Below are positions 42,301 through 50,598 of a stretch of 60,000 nt of DNA, piece by piece. How positions within the stretch are numbered: the first letter of the stretch is position 1; every line of letters begins with the position of its first letter. The DNA is from Lineus longissimus (taxonomy: Eukaryota > Nemertea > Pilidiophora > Heteronemertea > Lineidae), in assembly GCF_910592395.1 (NCBI RefSeq), contig NC_088320.1, positions 11,036,501-11,096,500 of the forward strand, read 5' to 3'. Below the pieces are notes generated by a model, which worked only from the letters and a program-made list of their open reading frames with translations, made no database searches and was not told the DNA's origin. Both the position numbers and the translations under genes were made by a program.

Positions 42301-44687
42301 TACCATATTTTTTTCAAAATTTCCCGACTACTATTAAGGTTATATATTGCATATTTTCACTTTTAACTCTTGGCCCCCTGGTGGCCAAGTCATGAAACGA
42401 ATCGGACCGAAACTTGGTCTCCAAGGTGTCATTACATAAGGGTACATGTGTACCAAGTTTCAACTCAATAGCTCTAACAGTTACGAAACGTGCCCTGCTA
42501 ACGGACGACGACAGACGACGACGACGACGGACGACGGACGACGGACGCCACGGTATGGGATAAGCTCACCTCTGCTAAGAGGTGAGCTAAAAAGGGTGGA
42601 AAAGACTAATTTTTCTGGTTTGATTATGAAGATTGGTGAGAAATTTTAAAGAGGTATAGCAGTGATAGGGTTGGATTTGTAGGCATAAACCATTTGTTCA
42701 GAACATGAAATTATCAGTTAATTACACTAATGTAGCCTAGTCTAGCAGCAATATCTTTCCATGTATAAAGCCTAATTGAATATTGATGGCTCAGACGAGG
42801 TGAAGGCATTTGTCAACCAAAAACAATCTACCTGTTGTTGAGGATTTCTTCCCTTTTCTTTCTCTTCTGGGAACTGATATACCATCTATAGCACCATTGA
42901 TGTCCCTGGATGGAGCCTTCACATATGGCTTTAAGTTCTTTTTAGGATAGGTTTTCCTCTTTCTCCTGCGATAGGAGGCAGCCAACTCTTTGATTCGTGC
43001 ATAATGCCCTGCATTCTCGCCAGAAGGATTGTCACCATTACCATTGGATGATGCTGAAAAACAAACACATAAAGTGACAAATACTAATAGTCAAAACTAT
43101 GACTTAGCCTAGACAAAATACAGCATCCATGCAGGCTACACTCGATTTATGATTTTAACAAACACGAAGCCAATAGTTAAAGGGGAGGCGCCTGATTGGC
43201 CACATCCTTGCCAATGAACCTACATGTGGTGCCAAAACAGGAAGACACAAGGTTGGCCTCGGGATGAGCAGAGCCTAATTAACGATAGCCCATTTGAATA
43301 CTCTTGATGTTCTATGCTCCAATCCGCCATTGAGTCGAGTATCTGCGCCAATAAAAGTAGGGAATTCCTGCGCAACGAGTTTAAGCTTCGGTCTATCGCA
43401 GTGCTATTTTTAGGAATGTCTAACGTCAGGGATGTAGCCGGGGGGGGGGGGGGATCAGGGGGGTTCGAACCAACCCCAGCTTGAGAAAAGGATCCGCTGA
43501 GGACAGTCAAAAATACTTTTCTACTGAGTTTTGTAACACCATGATTCTATCCATGGGCCATTGTACGATAGAGTGACAGGCCTTTCAATTACGTGGAGAC
43601 CTCTACACCCTGTATTTTTTTAGCTTATTTTGGGGGACATGTTTTTTTGCTTTTTGGCTTAATTTGGGGACATTTCATCACGCCAATTTGCCTGAACAGC
43701 GATGTCATAAATCAAAGTTAGTGACTGATATCACCACATACACCTGAAAAATCATAATTTTAGGGGAAAACTTTAAAATGAGGCCATTTGGATGAGATTT
43801 GGTTATGTTAGGGGTCAAAAAACGCTACAGGGGTCATATTTAAAAAAAAAAAAGACCTAATTTTGGGACATCCTGTACGGTGTAGGAATCATGTAATTGA
43901 GAGGCCTGAGTGACCTTATACAGTCCTTCGTAACTGGGAGTGCTGACCTGCCAGATTTCGGCCTCATGTTCACGGGCTTAGCGCCTTCGTTGCTCAAGAA
44001 ATAGGTGAAGAACCCTGCCCCCCCCACTGCGATATCAGGCTTCCGGCTACGCCCCTGAACGTTCACGTGATACATGTTCTATGTTATTTTCGAATTGGTC
44101 AATCACTGTGCATGAGGTGACTTGTGACAAGACATCACATGGAAATAATTAATGCGATGACAAGGTAATCGGCCTGGGAAATATTGAAACGCCACCATAT
44201 TTGAGGCCACAATTCATGAATTACCTCTTTTGGCAGAAGGGCAGGCACATCGGTCTAAGTCAATGAATGTGAAATTTTGAATTTATGGTTAGGGCCAGGG
44301 GGGGGCCGCCTGCCCGCCCGGCAAGCAAGCGCGGCCACACAGGGTAGGCTAGGCCTAGGGGGTGGGCATGGTGGGGGGGGGGAGGGACTAGGCCTACCAT
44401 TACATCAATTCAATGTCAATGATGACAAATAATGATGAAGATGTCCACGCATCGAGCATTTACATACATTTACGGCAGCAGCATGGGGATGCATCTCATT
44501 TATCAATACAGGTGGTAGGCCTAGGCACGTGCCCTGCTGGGCCTGGGTCGGGGCTGTATACTGCATGACTGGGCGACGGCCATGCTTTTTTCTCAGATTA
44601 GGCATGGAGGTTATACCTCCATGGATTAGGTAACAAAAAAACAACACCTTTGGCGATCATCTGGCTATACTTACCACCAAATTCCAT
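24122..44687 (-). CDS. KDZ-type transposase-like gene, spliced, N-terminal half incomplete
   Basis: Minus-strand exons: 44687-44675 (ATG), 43053-42832, then a gap, then 30014-29664, 29337-29220, 28577-28486, 28291-28174, 27882-27837, 27519-27419, 24345-24122 (stop). The last seven sum to 1,050 nt and close in frame (349 residues). The first two join in phase (13 nt, then 222 nt, ending in phase 1). The core carries GLEVGCCRHAVLLKALNMFR, VFHAKAHDWTCQ, VMWGGRWQEGS and YWNKKKILSLATSLCRRYKK, the signature run of Kyakuja-Dileera-Zisupton transposases. Exon 2 is basic; the tail is acidic. The segment that should hold the Cys cluster and first catalytic Asp was not found between 30014 and 42832, where a 10-kb element lies. 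A domesticated or damaged gene is likely. Confidence 0.75.
25624..27205 (+). mobile_element. Family R repeat, copy R2
   Basis: It starts AATGAAATGGCCAGGGCCAT and ends with a (GAC)n tract (about 27123-27160) and the hairpin AGCTCACCTCT/AAAAGGTGAGCT, then AAAAA. It has about five monomers, the central ones (26.5-26.8 kb) strongly diverged, making it longer than the other full copies. Exact TGACCTCTGTGACCT sites occur near 26079, 26379 and 26857, and CCCCCTGGTGG sites at 26223-26238 and 27001-27016. It lies in an intron of the KDZ-like gene. Confidence 0.88.
28174..28577 (-). CDS. KDZ-like gene, exons 28577-28486 and 28291-28174
   Basis: The first exon (TTTTCAG / AAGAAG|gtatgt) encodes EEQLTAHALYWNKKKILSLA and a basic end, the helix that closes the KDZ domain. 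The second (TTTTACAG / GCAGCAG|gtaaac) encodes ESQLKEQLSEELSKGGLDER and DFNLWKTEVQEFAA, a charged helical stretch. Phases run 1 to 0 to 1. Confidence 0.8.
29220..30014 (-). CDS. KDZ-like gene, transposase core exons 30014-29664 and 29337-29220
   Basis: Exon 30014-29664 (CTTTTGCAG / TGTCAG|gtattt, phase 0 to 0) contains the CRH motif of GLEVGCCRHAVLL, then FRGEIYPYPLYLHHHL, QDVICKYWPWMEKV and FHAKAHDWTCQ. Exon 29337-29220 starts VMWGGRWQEGSAAQAGEEME and ends in the phase taken up by 28577-28486. KDZ transposases have an RNase H-like catalytic core: the Asp of QDVICKYW and the Glu of the GEEME helix are candidates for the second and third acidic residues. The first lies in the missing upstream part. 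Confidence 0.85.
30187..30216 (+). repeat. Left-end AACTCGC-type repeat
   Basis: On the plus strand it reads TGCGAGTTGCGAGTTACAAA followed by ATGCGAGTTG. It is the inverse of the array at 40517-40838. The stop codon of the kinase-protease-transposase gene (30200-30202) lies inside it. Confidence 0.85.
30200..32202 (-). CDS. Fusion gene, exon 7: WRKY/GCM-like zinc domain and MULE transposase
   Basis: The 2,003-nt exon begins after a TTTTTTTCAG acceptor. Zinc-ligand candidates are HCRGSPVC, FVCRTC and IGDHTC, spaced as in the WRKY-GCM1 zinc-finger superfamily, which is known to accompany MULE transposases. The DDE residues are D982 (YVDGKHDHCRGY), D1051 (VVDENHAN) and E1161 (VSNLAEVGHS), with the MULE CxxH motif CEFHFKQS at about 1075. 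All are present and the frame has no stop, so the enzyme may be functional. The C-terminal 150 residues are basic and low in family similarity. The stop lies within the terminal repeat. Confidence 0.9.
30200..36671 (-). CDS. Kinase - cysteine protease - MULE transposase fusion protein (1,345 aa)
   Basis: Seven minus-strand exons, all GT-AG: 36671-35617, 35502-35380, 34824-34767, 34381-33754, 33498-33427, 32802-32704, 32202-30200. Phases match at every junction (2, 2, 0, 1, 1, 1) and the sum is 4,038 nt, exactly 1,346 codons. The start ATG has A at -3, and an in-frame TGA lies just upstream with no AG between. Order: protein kinase (about 30-350), linker, papain-like cysteine protease (about 413-625), Gly/Ser-rich linker, WRKY/GCM-like zinc domain (about 700-845), MULE DDE domain (about 970-1170), basic tail with AKKRKV, a nuclear-localisation-like motif. 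The fusion is inferred from splice sites only. Two genes or alternative splicing remain possible. I know no described family with this exact architecture. Confidence 0.8.
32704..33498 (-). CDS. Fusion gene, exons 5-6: flexible linker
   Basis: Exon 33498-33427 encodes THR-type acidic text ending EEGSLGGGGGGDD; exon 32802-32704 encodes a Ser/Gln/Asp-rich stretch (HDEQDVQLSSSLENGLQNGL). No fold is expected. They separate the protease from the DNA-binding part. Both are phase 1-1 and so could be skipped without breaking the frame. Confidence 0.75.
32817..33022 (+). mobile_element. 5'-truncated LINE tail
   Basis: The plus-strand frame VFGVRAFSVHAPRMWNSL ... RHLRTLLSKN is the characteristic C-terminal end of CR1/L2-like non-LTR retrotransposon ORF2 proteins. 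It is followed by an (ATTC)n tail at about 33004-33021. Only about 200 bp remain, as expected for target-primed insertion. It lies in the intron between fusion-gene exons 5 and 6, opposite strand, 15 bp from the exon 6 acceptor. Confidence 0.8.
33754..34381 (-). CDS. Fusion gene, exon 4: papain-like cysteine protease domain
   Basis: The exon starts VDWEYVVMGDFHQAS. The nucleophile motif is TGSQCSSMCVMA (C440, with Gln one residue before as an oxyanion candidate). The His motif is WCVFDSHACDANGQ (D566, H568), followed by DGSACLTVFGS and a helix with KLVRNLSKRYP. The FHQ ... QC ... FDSH layout resembles the cysteine-protease domain shared by herpesvirus large-tegument-type deubiquitinases (C76-like) and proteins of some helicase-bearing transposons. 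Substrate is unknown; ubiquitin or a ubiquitin-like protein is a guess from the fold family. The catalytic Cys and His are both present. The C76-like assignment is moderate. Confidence 0.7.
34501..34601 (+). repeat. Family R end fragment
   Basis: ACGAAACGTGCTCCGCTAG, a short (GAC)n tract and ATAAGCTCGCCTTGAGAGGT followed by GAGCTAACAA match the right end of family R. Only about 100 bp remain, in the intron upstream of exon 34381-33754. Confidence 0.75.
34767..35502 (-). CDS. Fusion gene, exons 2-3: kinase-protease linker
   Basis: Exon 35502-35380 (ATTTCAG / GATAG|gtaact) encodes HHAEQPGPSYLERRSETAGT and continues Pro/Asp-rich. Exon 34824-34767 (GCTTTCAG / ACATTG|gtaagt) encodes SSIVPTEPNSDNANNLTL. 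Low complexity, presumably disordered. They matter because they carry the frame from the kinase into the protease: phase 2 to 2, then 2 to 0. Confidence 0.75.
35617..36671 (-). CDS. Fusion gene, exon 1: Ser/Thr-type protein kinase domain
   Basis: All canonical elements are present: Gly loop EEIGSGGFGKV (33-42), VAVK lysine K55, helix-C E71, catalytic loop HRDLKPHN (D160, N165), DFG (198-200), APE (229-231) and DIWALGMTIFG (D251). A short insert follows the hinge (residues about 100-135). The family is not assigned; the HRDLKPHN loop and GTNPYLAPE activation segment indicate Ser/Thr specificity. The exon ends AACACAAG|gtaagg in phase 2. The kinase should be catalytically competent; its target may be the attached transposase or a host factor. 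Confidence 0.93.
36680..37364. other. Upstream region of the fusion gene
   Basis: Presumed promoter and 5' UTR for the minus-strand gene. No TATA box at a convincing distance and no other coding region is seen. Confidence 0.35.
37365..40145 (+). mobile_element. Family R repeat, copy R3, interrupted by R4
   Basis: It starts AATGAAACGGCCAGGGGCCA (37365) with diverged monomers through 38911. It breaks off at CTAGCGGTTAA and resumes after R4 at about 40038 with ACGTGCCACTGTTTTTGA, a (GAC)n tract (about 40068-40115) and a variant end TATCGTATAGACTCCCCTAC. It is an older, distinct subfamily. CTCF-like sites lie at 38197-38212, 38499-38514 and 38800-38815. A tRNA-B-box-like GAGTTCAAACCCC (minus) at about 37850 hints at a small SINE insertion. 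Confidence 0.8.
38912..40037 (+). mobile_element. Family R repeat, copy R4 (nested in R3)
   Basis: Complete copy: palindromic start AATGAAATGGCCAGGGCCAT, three monomers, (GAC)n tract at about 39945-40000, terminal hairpin CTCACCTCTGCTAAGAGGTG and AGCTAAAAA. CTCF-like sites are at 39512-39527 and 39814-39829. R4 is closely similar to R7 (41453-42593), so both are younger than R3. Confidence 0.9.
40517..40838 (-). repeat. AACTCGC tandem array, about 15 units of 21 bp
   Basis: Units alternate AACTCGCAACTCGCACTTTG T and a variant with ATTTTTT. Because 21 is a multiple of three, it keeps several frames open and creates false repetitive ORFs on both strands. It is the inverse of the short repeat at 30187-30216 and may be the expanded terminal repeat of the MULE-like element. 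Confidence 0.9.
40839..41452. other. Intron of the KDZ-like gene, no firm feature
   Basis: A weak exon candidate exists on the minus strand at about 41337-41366 (TGGTAACAG|gaagctct ... cataacca|gtaagt), in phase with exon 43053-42832. It encodes only ten residues. Nothing resembling the missing KDZ N-terminal half is seen. Confidence 0.35.
41453..42593 (+). mobile_element. Family R repeat, copy R7
   Basis: Full copy with the same palindromic start, three monomers, (GAC)n tract at about 42505-42550 and terminal hairpin. It has a short duplication around 41806-41830 (CCTGAGATAACC twice). CTCF-like sites are at 42070-42085 and 42372-42387; exact DR3 sites lie near 41925 and 42226. Confidence 0.9.
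42832..43053 (-). CDS. KDZ-like gene, exon 2 (basic N-terminal region)
   Basis: GT-AG exon (TTTTTCAG / ACAACAG|gtagat) entered in phase 1. It encodes NAGHYARIKELAASYRRRKR, continues through TYPKKNLKPYVKAPSRDING and ends RRERKGKKSSTT. It is highly basic and probably nuclear or DNA-binding. Its link to exon 1 (MEFG) is phase-exact; its link to the KDZ core is inferred from strand and order only. Confidence 0.7.
43427..44057. mobile_element. Non-autonomous DNA element, hAT-like ends
   Basis: Ends CAGGGATGTAGCCGG and complement CAGGGGCGTAGCCGG form a 15-bp inverted repeat. AACGT directly flanks both sides (43422-43426 and 44058-44062). Inner text is also partly inverse (AGGCCTTTCAATTACGTGGA versus ATCATGTAATTGAGAGGCCT). 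CAGGG...CCCTG ends are common in hAT-like elements, but those have 8-bp duplications, so the class is uncertain. Confidence 0.6.
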
Positions 44688-45227
44688 GGTCAGGATGCGG
44701 TCTTAACTATGGCATGGTCTACGTTTCATAGCCTACCGGTAGTTCAAACCGTAAATAGCAATGGAATTGAGCAAATCTGAAGTACTACAACACCATCCGA
44801 TAAATCGAATGTCGCACGTTCTGTATCTCGCGAGATCTCGAAACTACTGCGCACAGGCGCGAGAAATTATATAATAGCTCAATTGCCCCCCTACCCCTTC
44901 AGCTCAGCTCAGGCCCCCTCGACTAACTACCTCCATCGCCCCCAAATGTAAAATGATATCGTTTTTAGATTTGCTGTCGGTGTAGTCGGGGTTTGTCAGT
45001 CAAGGGGCAATGGAACGGGGGGGGGGGGGGGGGGTCTCTTAGTTTCACGTGCCTGTGCTGCTGTTCAGTAGCGGCAGAGGCAGTGGCAATAAAAGTAGCA
45101 CGAGAAACGAGGATGAGATGATATAGTTCCCCAGTAAAATGGGTTGCCGCAAATATTGACAACTTTAAAACTGTCGAAAACTTGCGTGAAGCTGATTAAT
45201 CAGAATAATTGAAGAGTCATGAAACTA
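44058..45227. other. 5' end and presumed promoter of the KDZ-like gene
   Basis: The ATG at 44687-44685 (minus strand, CTGACCATGG context) opens a 13-nt coding exon ending GGTG|gtaagt. Upstream (44.7-45.2 kb) lie CpG-containing text, TCTCGCGAGATCTCG at about 44826 (a TCTCGCGAGA promoter motif) and a G-run at about 45017-45035. The TCTCGCGAGA element is a known CpG-promoter motif in animals, which supports a real transcription start near 44.8 kb. Confidence 0.55.
44675..44687 (-). CDS. KDZ-like gene, start exon
   Basis: ATGGAATTTGGTG|gtaagt, with a strong Kozak context and a consensus donor. It encodes MEFG plus one base, completed by exon 43053-42832. Supported by the phase match and the upstream TCTCGCGAGA motif. 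Confidence 0.6.
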
Positions 45228-46800
45228 CTCTAGTCTCGGCTTTTTATGGTGGGTTCATTATCTCCACGGCCTACCGCCTACACAGTGGTGATTTGTAATG
45301 GAAAACCGCCTCCACCATATGAATGGCTGAACGTCTGTCATTCACATTTGAATCGTGTGACTGCTAGCATGGGACGCGGTCCTTGTGAAATTGATTGAGC
45401 CACAGGGAAAGTTATGGTTCATTCCATCCAATCTTTTAATGTTCAATGTATGACCGAAATTGATACAGTTTGTAATATTGAAAGTTTTACTTCACACTGC
45501 TATTACGATAAATAAAAGTAATGCTATAATGCAGGGTGTCGCAAAAGAAATGTGCGAATTTTACATTCTGAGTATGAACCATAAACTGCCTGGGTGTCTA
45601 AATTTTCCTTAAAATTGCAACGTTTGGTGCATTTTTCTCTAAACATAGGAAATGACTACAGTCTCAATTCAGAATTGAACTTTTCGCATCGAGGTAAACA
45701 AGAAATGAGATAGATAGATAGATCCAGGGGGATGATTGGGGAACCTGTTTACACGTTTTAACACAGGCCATTTTTTTCTAAACACGTCAAACGTCGCTAA
45801 GGACAAAAGCCAACGTGAACCAACGTGAACCTTATTACCCATAGATTGCTAAGATGTGCAGTACGTCACTCGGTAATGTACACAGTAAGCACATGCAGCG
45901 ACGATGTTGTATAACGGCCGAAAATAACAATGGTTTTTCCTCTTGCCAATGTGACTGACGTCATGACATAAGTCGACGTCATGGATCTGCTTAGATATTC
46001 AGGCTTCTGTCTGGGTCAAAATTAGTTACCCACCATAAATCGGCTTCATGGCGCTTATTTACCCATCAAATTCTTATCTAAAAACTTCCACAAAATCAAA
46101 TTCAGATTTGGGAAACCTGCATTCAGTAGTATTTTTCTGCATTTCATTGCAGCAAAACATGGAAGTTCTGTTGAAATACCACTGAATGCAGGTTTAAAAA
46201 TCAGAGATTATTATGGGGAAGTTTTTAGAGATTTGTTGGGTAAATAAGTGCCACGAAGGTGATTTATGGTGGACAACTAATGTTGACATAGACAGTACAA
46301 AGACACAGTCCGTGTTCTCTCGCATCCTGCAGAGCACTAGGCCTGATCCACTTCATCATCTAGCATGGCCATGAACTCAATTCCATCTGCATGTTCTTCG
46401 TCAAGTTGTGGAAGTGGTCCAGCCTCGACCTGGCCTTGGCGTAAAGCTGCCTCGAATCCATTTTCGATAACCTGGTGACTCACGGCACCACAGGCACAGG
46501 CATTGCTCACAATGTTGACAACAAACAATTCAAAAAACCACCCCGGACCCAATTTTGGAAATACCATTGACACTGGAACTTCGGAACTGCTCATAGGTCA
46601 GATCTCTTTCATAGGAGCGATTCAACAAACTGCCTGAGTGTTTAGCATAACCGCGAAATTGACCATAGCACACTTCGGAATTGCTCCGCCATCTGATTGG
46701 CCGTTTCATCACAAAAGCGGTGAGTAACCATGCTCTACGTAGTTTGTGAAGGGGAATGGCCTGCATATTGCAAACCCACCATAAAAAGCCGAGACTAGAG
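45228..46800. mobile_element. TA-flanked inverted-repeat element (1.57 kb)
   Basis: Ends CTCTAGTCTCGGCTTTTTAT and its exact inverse continue GGTGGGTT, about 28 bp; TA flanks both sides (45226-45227, 46801-46802). A second, nested foldback at about 46020-46282 pairs CCACCATAAATC and ATTTACCCA.CAAAT blocks. A minus-strand frame at 46337-46594 (ENGFEAALRQGQVEAGPLPQ, ending DDEVDQA) has no recognised domain. The transposase family is unknown. Confidence 0.7.
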
Positions 46801-46802
46801 TA

Positions 46803-47740
46803 TATGATCACTACAAACCTAATGCAAATCTAAAACATTCATACGGGCTGGTTTTGCGAATAGATGGATACCTTTGTTTACAAAATGACGTCACTCTGAC
46901 GTCACGCATAACTTAAAGATACTTCGTTGCGTGCGCATCAAAATCCAAAAAAACAGAGAATGGCGTACGACGCGACAATGTCATCGTCGCAAGATCGTTG
47001 TTGGTTTCACTTGGATGCACAGTTGGCGTTGAAATGTGCGCTTGCACCTTATGTATCAAACATGTCAAAGAATGATAATATTGAGTCACAAGTTCTTATA
47101 TTATAGCGCTTTTCTGTTTTTTCCCGTTTCCCTGTTCAAAGCTCTTGTCGGATATCTTATTATTACCCCGGTCTCCACAGAAATCAACTAGGGGTTTCAA
47201 GGCACAACCAGAAGGCACTCACCTGAACTCGACCAGTATGGGAACCACGCAGTAACTCGGCCGGGAGTCAAACCCACGACCTCTTGATCATGAGACCGAC
47301 CCTCTTCCACTGCGCTTATATAATTTACATTGGACTATTCGTCCTTTTCTATAGATACATGTATGTGACTGCATGTGACTGGCCTCACTATAACAGTGGA
47401 TGTATAGCTGACGCTGCCCGAGTGGTGTTGATGATAACCCTGCATAAAAATCATTACTGGTATGATATTTTGATCAGTCCTGGGATCTATGTATCAGGAC
47501 ACGTTGGCACACATTTTTCAAAGCAGACACAATAATCAAGCACATTATCTCTGTCAGTATTACCTTGTTGTGTCCATGTTGTGACATCACTGTACATTGC
47601 AAGTTGTGTAGTACATTATAATCAAACTTAAAATTGCCGCGATCACACATTCGTACTCAATTTGGAGATAAAACTGGCGGTCTTGGAACGGTAGAATAGA
47701 TCGGGCGCGACCAGGCGCAATGTCTAACAAGGACAAAACC

Positions 47741-47771
<31 letters not shown>

Positions 47772-47859
47772 TGAATTTACGATCCATACCAAAGTAAGTA
47801 TGCGTAGTTTTGGTCGAGTGATATCTCGAGACACTTAATCGTAAACTAAAAAAACCTAC
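46803..47859. other. Intergenic with SINE and (GAC)n tract
   Basis: No gene recognised. A tRNA-derived SINE (minus) covers about 47165-47325 and (GAC)n covers about 47741-47771. The short frame 47284-47535 crosses the SINE edge and is not credited. Confidence 0.45.
47165..47325 (-). mobile_element. tRNA-derived SINE
   Basis: On the minus strand GTCGTGGGTTTGACTCCCGG holds a pol III B box (GGTTTGACTCC). It is preceded by GGGTCGGTCTCATGATCAAG and followed by a non-tRNA body (GAGTTACTGCGTGGTTCCCA). The A box is weak. Confidence 0.6.
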
Positions 47860-48131
47860 CGTTTACGACTAATGTTAAGTTTTCTGAAGGACTGCTCCAC
47901 TTAACTTCCCCAGCCAAGCACCAATACCTTCCAGCATCCCCGGACACCGCCGTCTTCGTGAATATGGCGCCGGAATCACTGCCGCTAAGTTGGACACCAT
48001 CTTTAACCCACATCCATTTTGTTGTGGTTACTCTTTTACCGCTACTCCCCTGACTGCACGTCAAGGTGAAATTCATTCCTTCATTTATGGTCATGTTACT
48101 TCCTTCAACGATAAATGGCTTTGTGGGAGGA
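47860..48131 (-). pseudogene. Immunoglobulin-domain exon, one base short
   Basis: GT-AG exon (CTTTTAG / AAACG|gtaggt). It encodes an Ig fold: NFTLTCSQGSSG (first Cys), KWMWVKDGVQLSG (core Trp), GDAGRYWCLAGEVKW (DxGxYxC) and a final strand LTLVV. Exit phase is 1. Entry should be phase 1 (DPPT), but the length of 272 nt is one short, with the break near 48120-48125. The exon belongs to a minus-strand surface or adhesion gene, with the partner exon at 48838-49142. Its true status (gene versus pseudogene) is unclear. Confidence 0.8.
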
Positions 48132-48837
48132 TCTAAAAGAGTAAGATGAGTAGGGAAATCAGCAGGAAGCTATCTAATGAAATACCAACGACACTATAAT
48201 TTACAAGACCTTAAAGTACGACAAAATATGAATACAGAGTGGATGGCCTCCTTGTTTCGAGTATCTTAAAGGGGGACTATTGACAGGATCAAAATGGTTA
48301 GGTAATATTAATATTAAGTTATATGGAGTTACCAATGTCACACTACGTCACAATTGGCCATTGTGGGGGAATATAGCTATCTCTGCATCAAAGACAATCC
48401 AAGACCCTAACTCGCTGTTCACACAGGTCACCTACGAATTTTAGCCATTCTGTCTCTAGTCCCTCTTCTAACATGAGAGTATGAACTACACTGACACCTG
48501 GATGAAAAACCGGTATATAAACACGCTGGTCCGTACTTAAGTTTACAGTTTACCTTAGGACTCAACACGGCCTTCACCATAGAAATCGCGCCTACACTGA
48601 TCATGATACTGCTAATAACTGCTGTAAGGTGACTGTCTATATGAGGATGTAAAACATAATTATTAGCTAACCTTTGGTGATAAAAAATCTCAGAGTTGAA
48701 ATCATGAGCCTACGTGTTAATGCAAACCCACATGAGTGTTTAGATGATCTTTCGCACAAAAAAGGGCGAGTGAATCTTTTAGAGCTGTTGAGTTGTAATA
48801 AAGGCACCTAGTCGTCTCTCTAACAAAAGCTGCTCAC

Positions 48838-49142
48838 CGCTGATTTCCAGAACTAAAGCATCGGAAAGGGGACTGGCCAAACCATATCGGAAAGCTCGGC
48901 ATTGGACCATTTCACTTCCACTGCTGTTTCCGATTGCGATCCTTTTCTCAGGAGTTCTATATGAAGGGGATCAACACCTCTATCATTCCGAGTGCCGTTC
49001 TCATACCACCACCACTTGTCTGGAATGGACCCGCCCGATCCTTTGACGCATGACACACTTATTTGTTCATGAATGTTGACTACCATTCTTGATGTTTTCA
49101 AACCGGTGGTATCGTCTACGACGAATGGCTTCTCTGGAGGCA
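48838..49142 (-). pseudogene. Second Ig-domain exon, one base short
   Basis: Exon with TTTCAG acceptor and GCG|gtgagc donor. It encodes PPEKPFVVDD, EQISVSCVKGSGG (Cys) and KWWWYENGTRN (Trp). The reading then leaves the Ig pattern at an A-run at about 48943-48946. The neighbouring frame continues with SEMVQCRAFRYGLASPLSDA (second Cys) and a closing strand. At 305 nt it is one base short of a phase 1-1 Ig module. The two exons read together as tandem Ig domains of one extracellular protein. Confidence 0.8.
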
Positions 49143-49534
49143 CTGAAATTAAAAAAAACAACCAACTGAAACAACAGCGAACTTCAACATTGAATCATTT
49201 AACTACACTGTTGGGCAAAATGGTTGTCACCCCTGCGATGGCAGATATGATTTCATATCCATTTTAAATTTATTTTGATATGGTAAACATTAATGAGTGG
49301 AAACTTTGCAGTTGAACACACATGGTATTAGTGGGTGTTTTTGGACCACAAACTTGCACATGTTTGCCATCAATTGCTTATTAATTGACATTTTATCTAC
49401 GGAGGCTCATCAGGGACCTAAACTATGGAAAACATCTTTGTCATTGTTTCACTCTGTTCTCTCCATCTGACCAGATTTGATTGTCCAAATTGATAGGCAT
49501 TGCACAATTGGGTAATTTCTCACTGCTTGCATAC
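49143..49534. other. Non-coding stretch at the Tc1/mariner left side
   Basis: Contains ACACTGTTGGGCAAAATGG at about 49205, which may be the element's left terminal repeat, but no matching right end was found. Confidence 0.35.
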
Positions 49535-50598
49535 CTAATATCGCGTATTGTCCCCACGGGCTGCAATGAGCGCTGCAATTCGTCGGGACATGCTTGTAAC
49601 GAGGCTTTGTATCCTTCGTTGGGGGATTTCGCCCCAAATACGGACAATTGCATCACCAAGGTCGGCAAGGTTCTGAGGCTGAGGGTCCAAATTTTCGAGT
49701 TCTCTGCCGATATGGTCCCACAGGTGCTCTATGGGGTTCATATCCGGGCTGTAAGGAGGCCCGTCCAGACGGTTGACGTCTTGTTCGTGCAAGAAATTGT
49801 TCACTATTGTTGCTCTGTGGGGTCTGGCGTTGTCGTCTGCTAGTGTCCAATTGTTGCCGAAGTGGGCCCTTGCTTCTGGCAGCACGTGATCTCGGAGGAT
49901 CTCCAAGACCAAGTAGAGGAGACAGTTTACATTTTGCTCTAGGACGCGGACTGCAGTTTTTCCATGATAATGAATGGCGGCCCAGATATGGACTGAACCA
50001 CCTCCGAATGGAACACGCAGGCCTACACAGTCTTCCCGAAGCTGCTCGCCTGGTAATCGAGGAACTCTGACCCTGCCATCAACACGGAACAGCAAGAAAC
50101 GGGACTCGTCACCAAAGACGATGTGGCGCCACATTTCGTCCGGCACGTCAGCATGCGCTCTCGCCCACAGAAGCCGTCGACGTTTTGCCGCATCTGTCAA
50201 TTTTGGACAGACTACCTACCTTCTTGCATGATACCCGGCAGCAATCAGCCTACGGTTTACCGTTGTCCGACTAGCGTCAACATTATCCAGGTTGTGCCAG
50301 CCATTGCGCAGCTGTGTCGTCGTTTTCTTACGATCTGCACGGCAACGACGCAAGAGAGGTCGTCTCTTTCATTAGAGATGCGAGGACGACCAGTAGATCT
50401 CCCAACGTTAACATTACCGTCCTGTCGCCACTTCGAAATCCACCAAGGTTTGGGGGTCTGAACGTAGGGGGCGCTTTTTTCAATCATTTTCACCGTTGAC
50501 CTCCTTTTTAGAGTGTATAGTTCCAACATATTCACAGGAACCTTTAGGAATGCGTAGTAATCTAAAAATGTCAAAAGTTTAGCCCTTATCCACTGCAT
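49535..50598 (-). pseudogene. Tc1/mariner transposase, broken copy 2
   Basis: The N-terminal part (50598-50257) has WWISKWRQDGNVNVGRSTGR followed by PRIS and DDLSC, the end of the HTH pair with a GRPR-type linker. Reading shifts one base near 50290-50330, meets a TAG after GYHARR at about 50226, then continues TDAAKRRRLLWARAHADVPD. The catalytic residues FGDESRF, TLADDNARPH and YSPDMNPIEHLWD give a DD34E layout, and all three acidic residues are present. It is distinct from the Sleeping Beauty-like copy at 18.1 kb. Confidence 0.9.
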
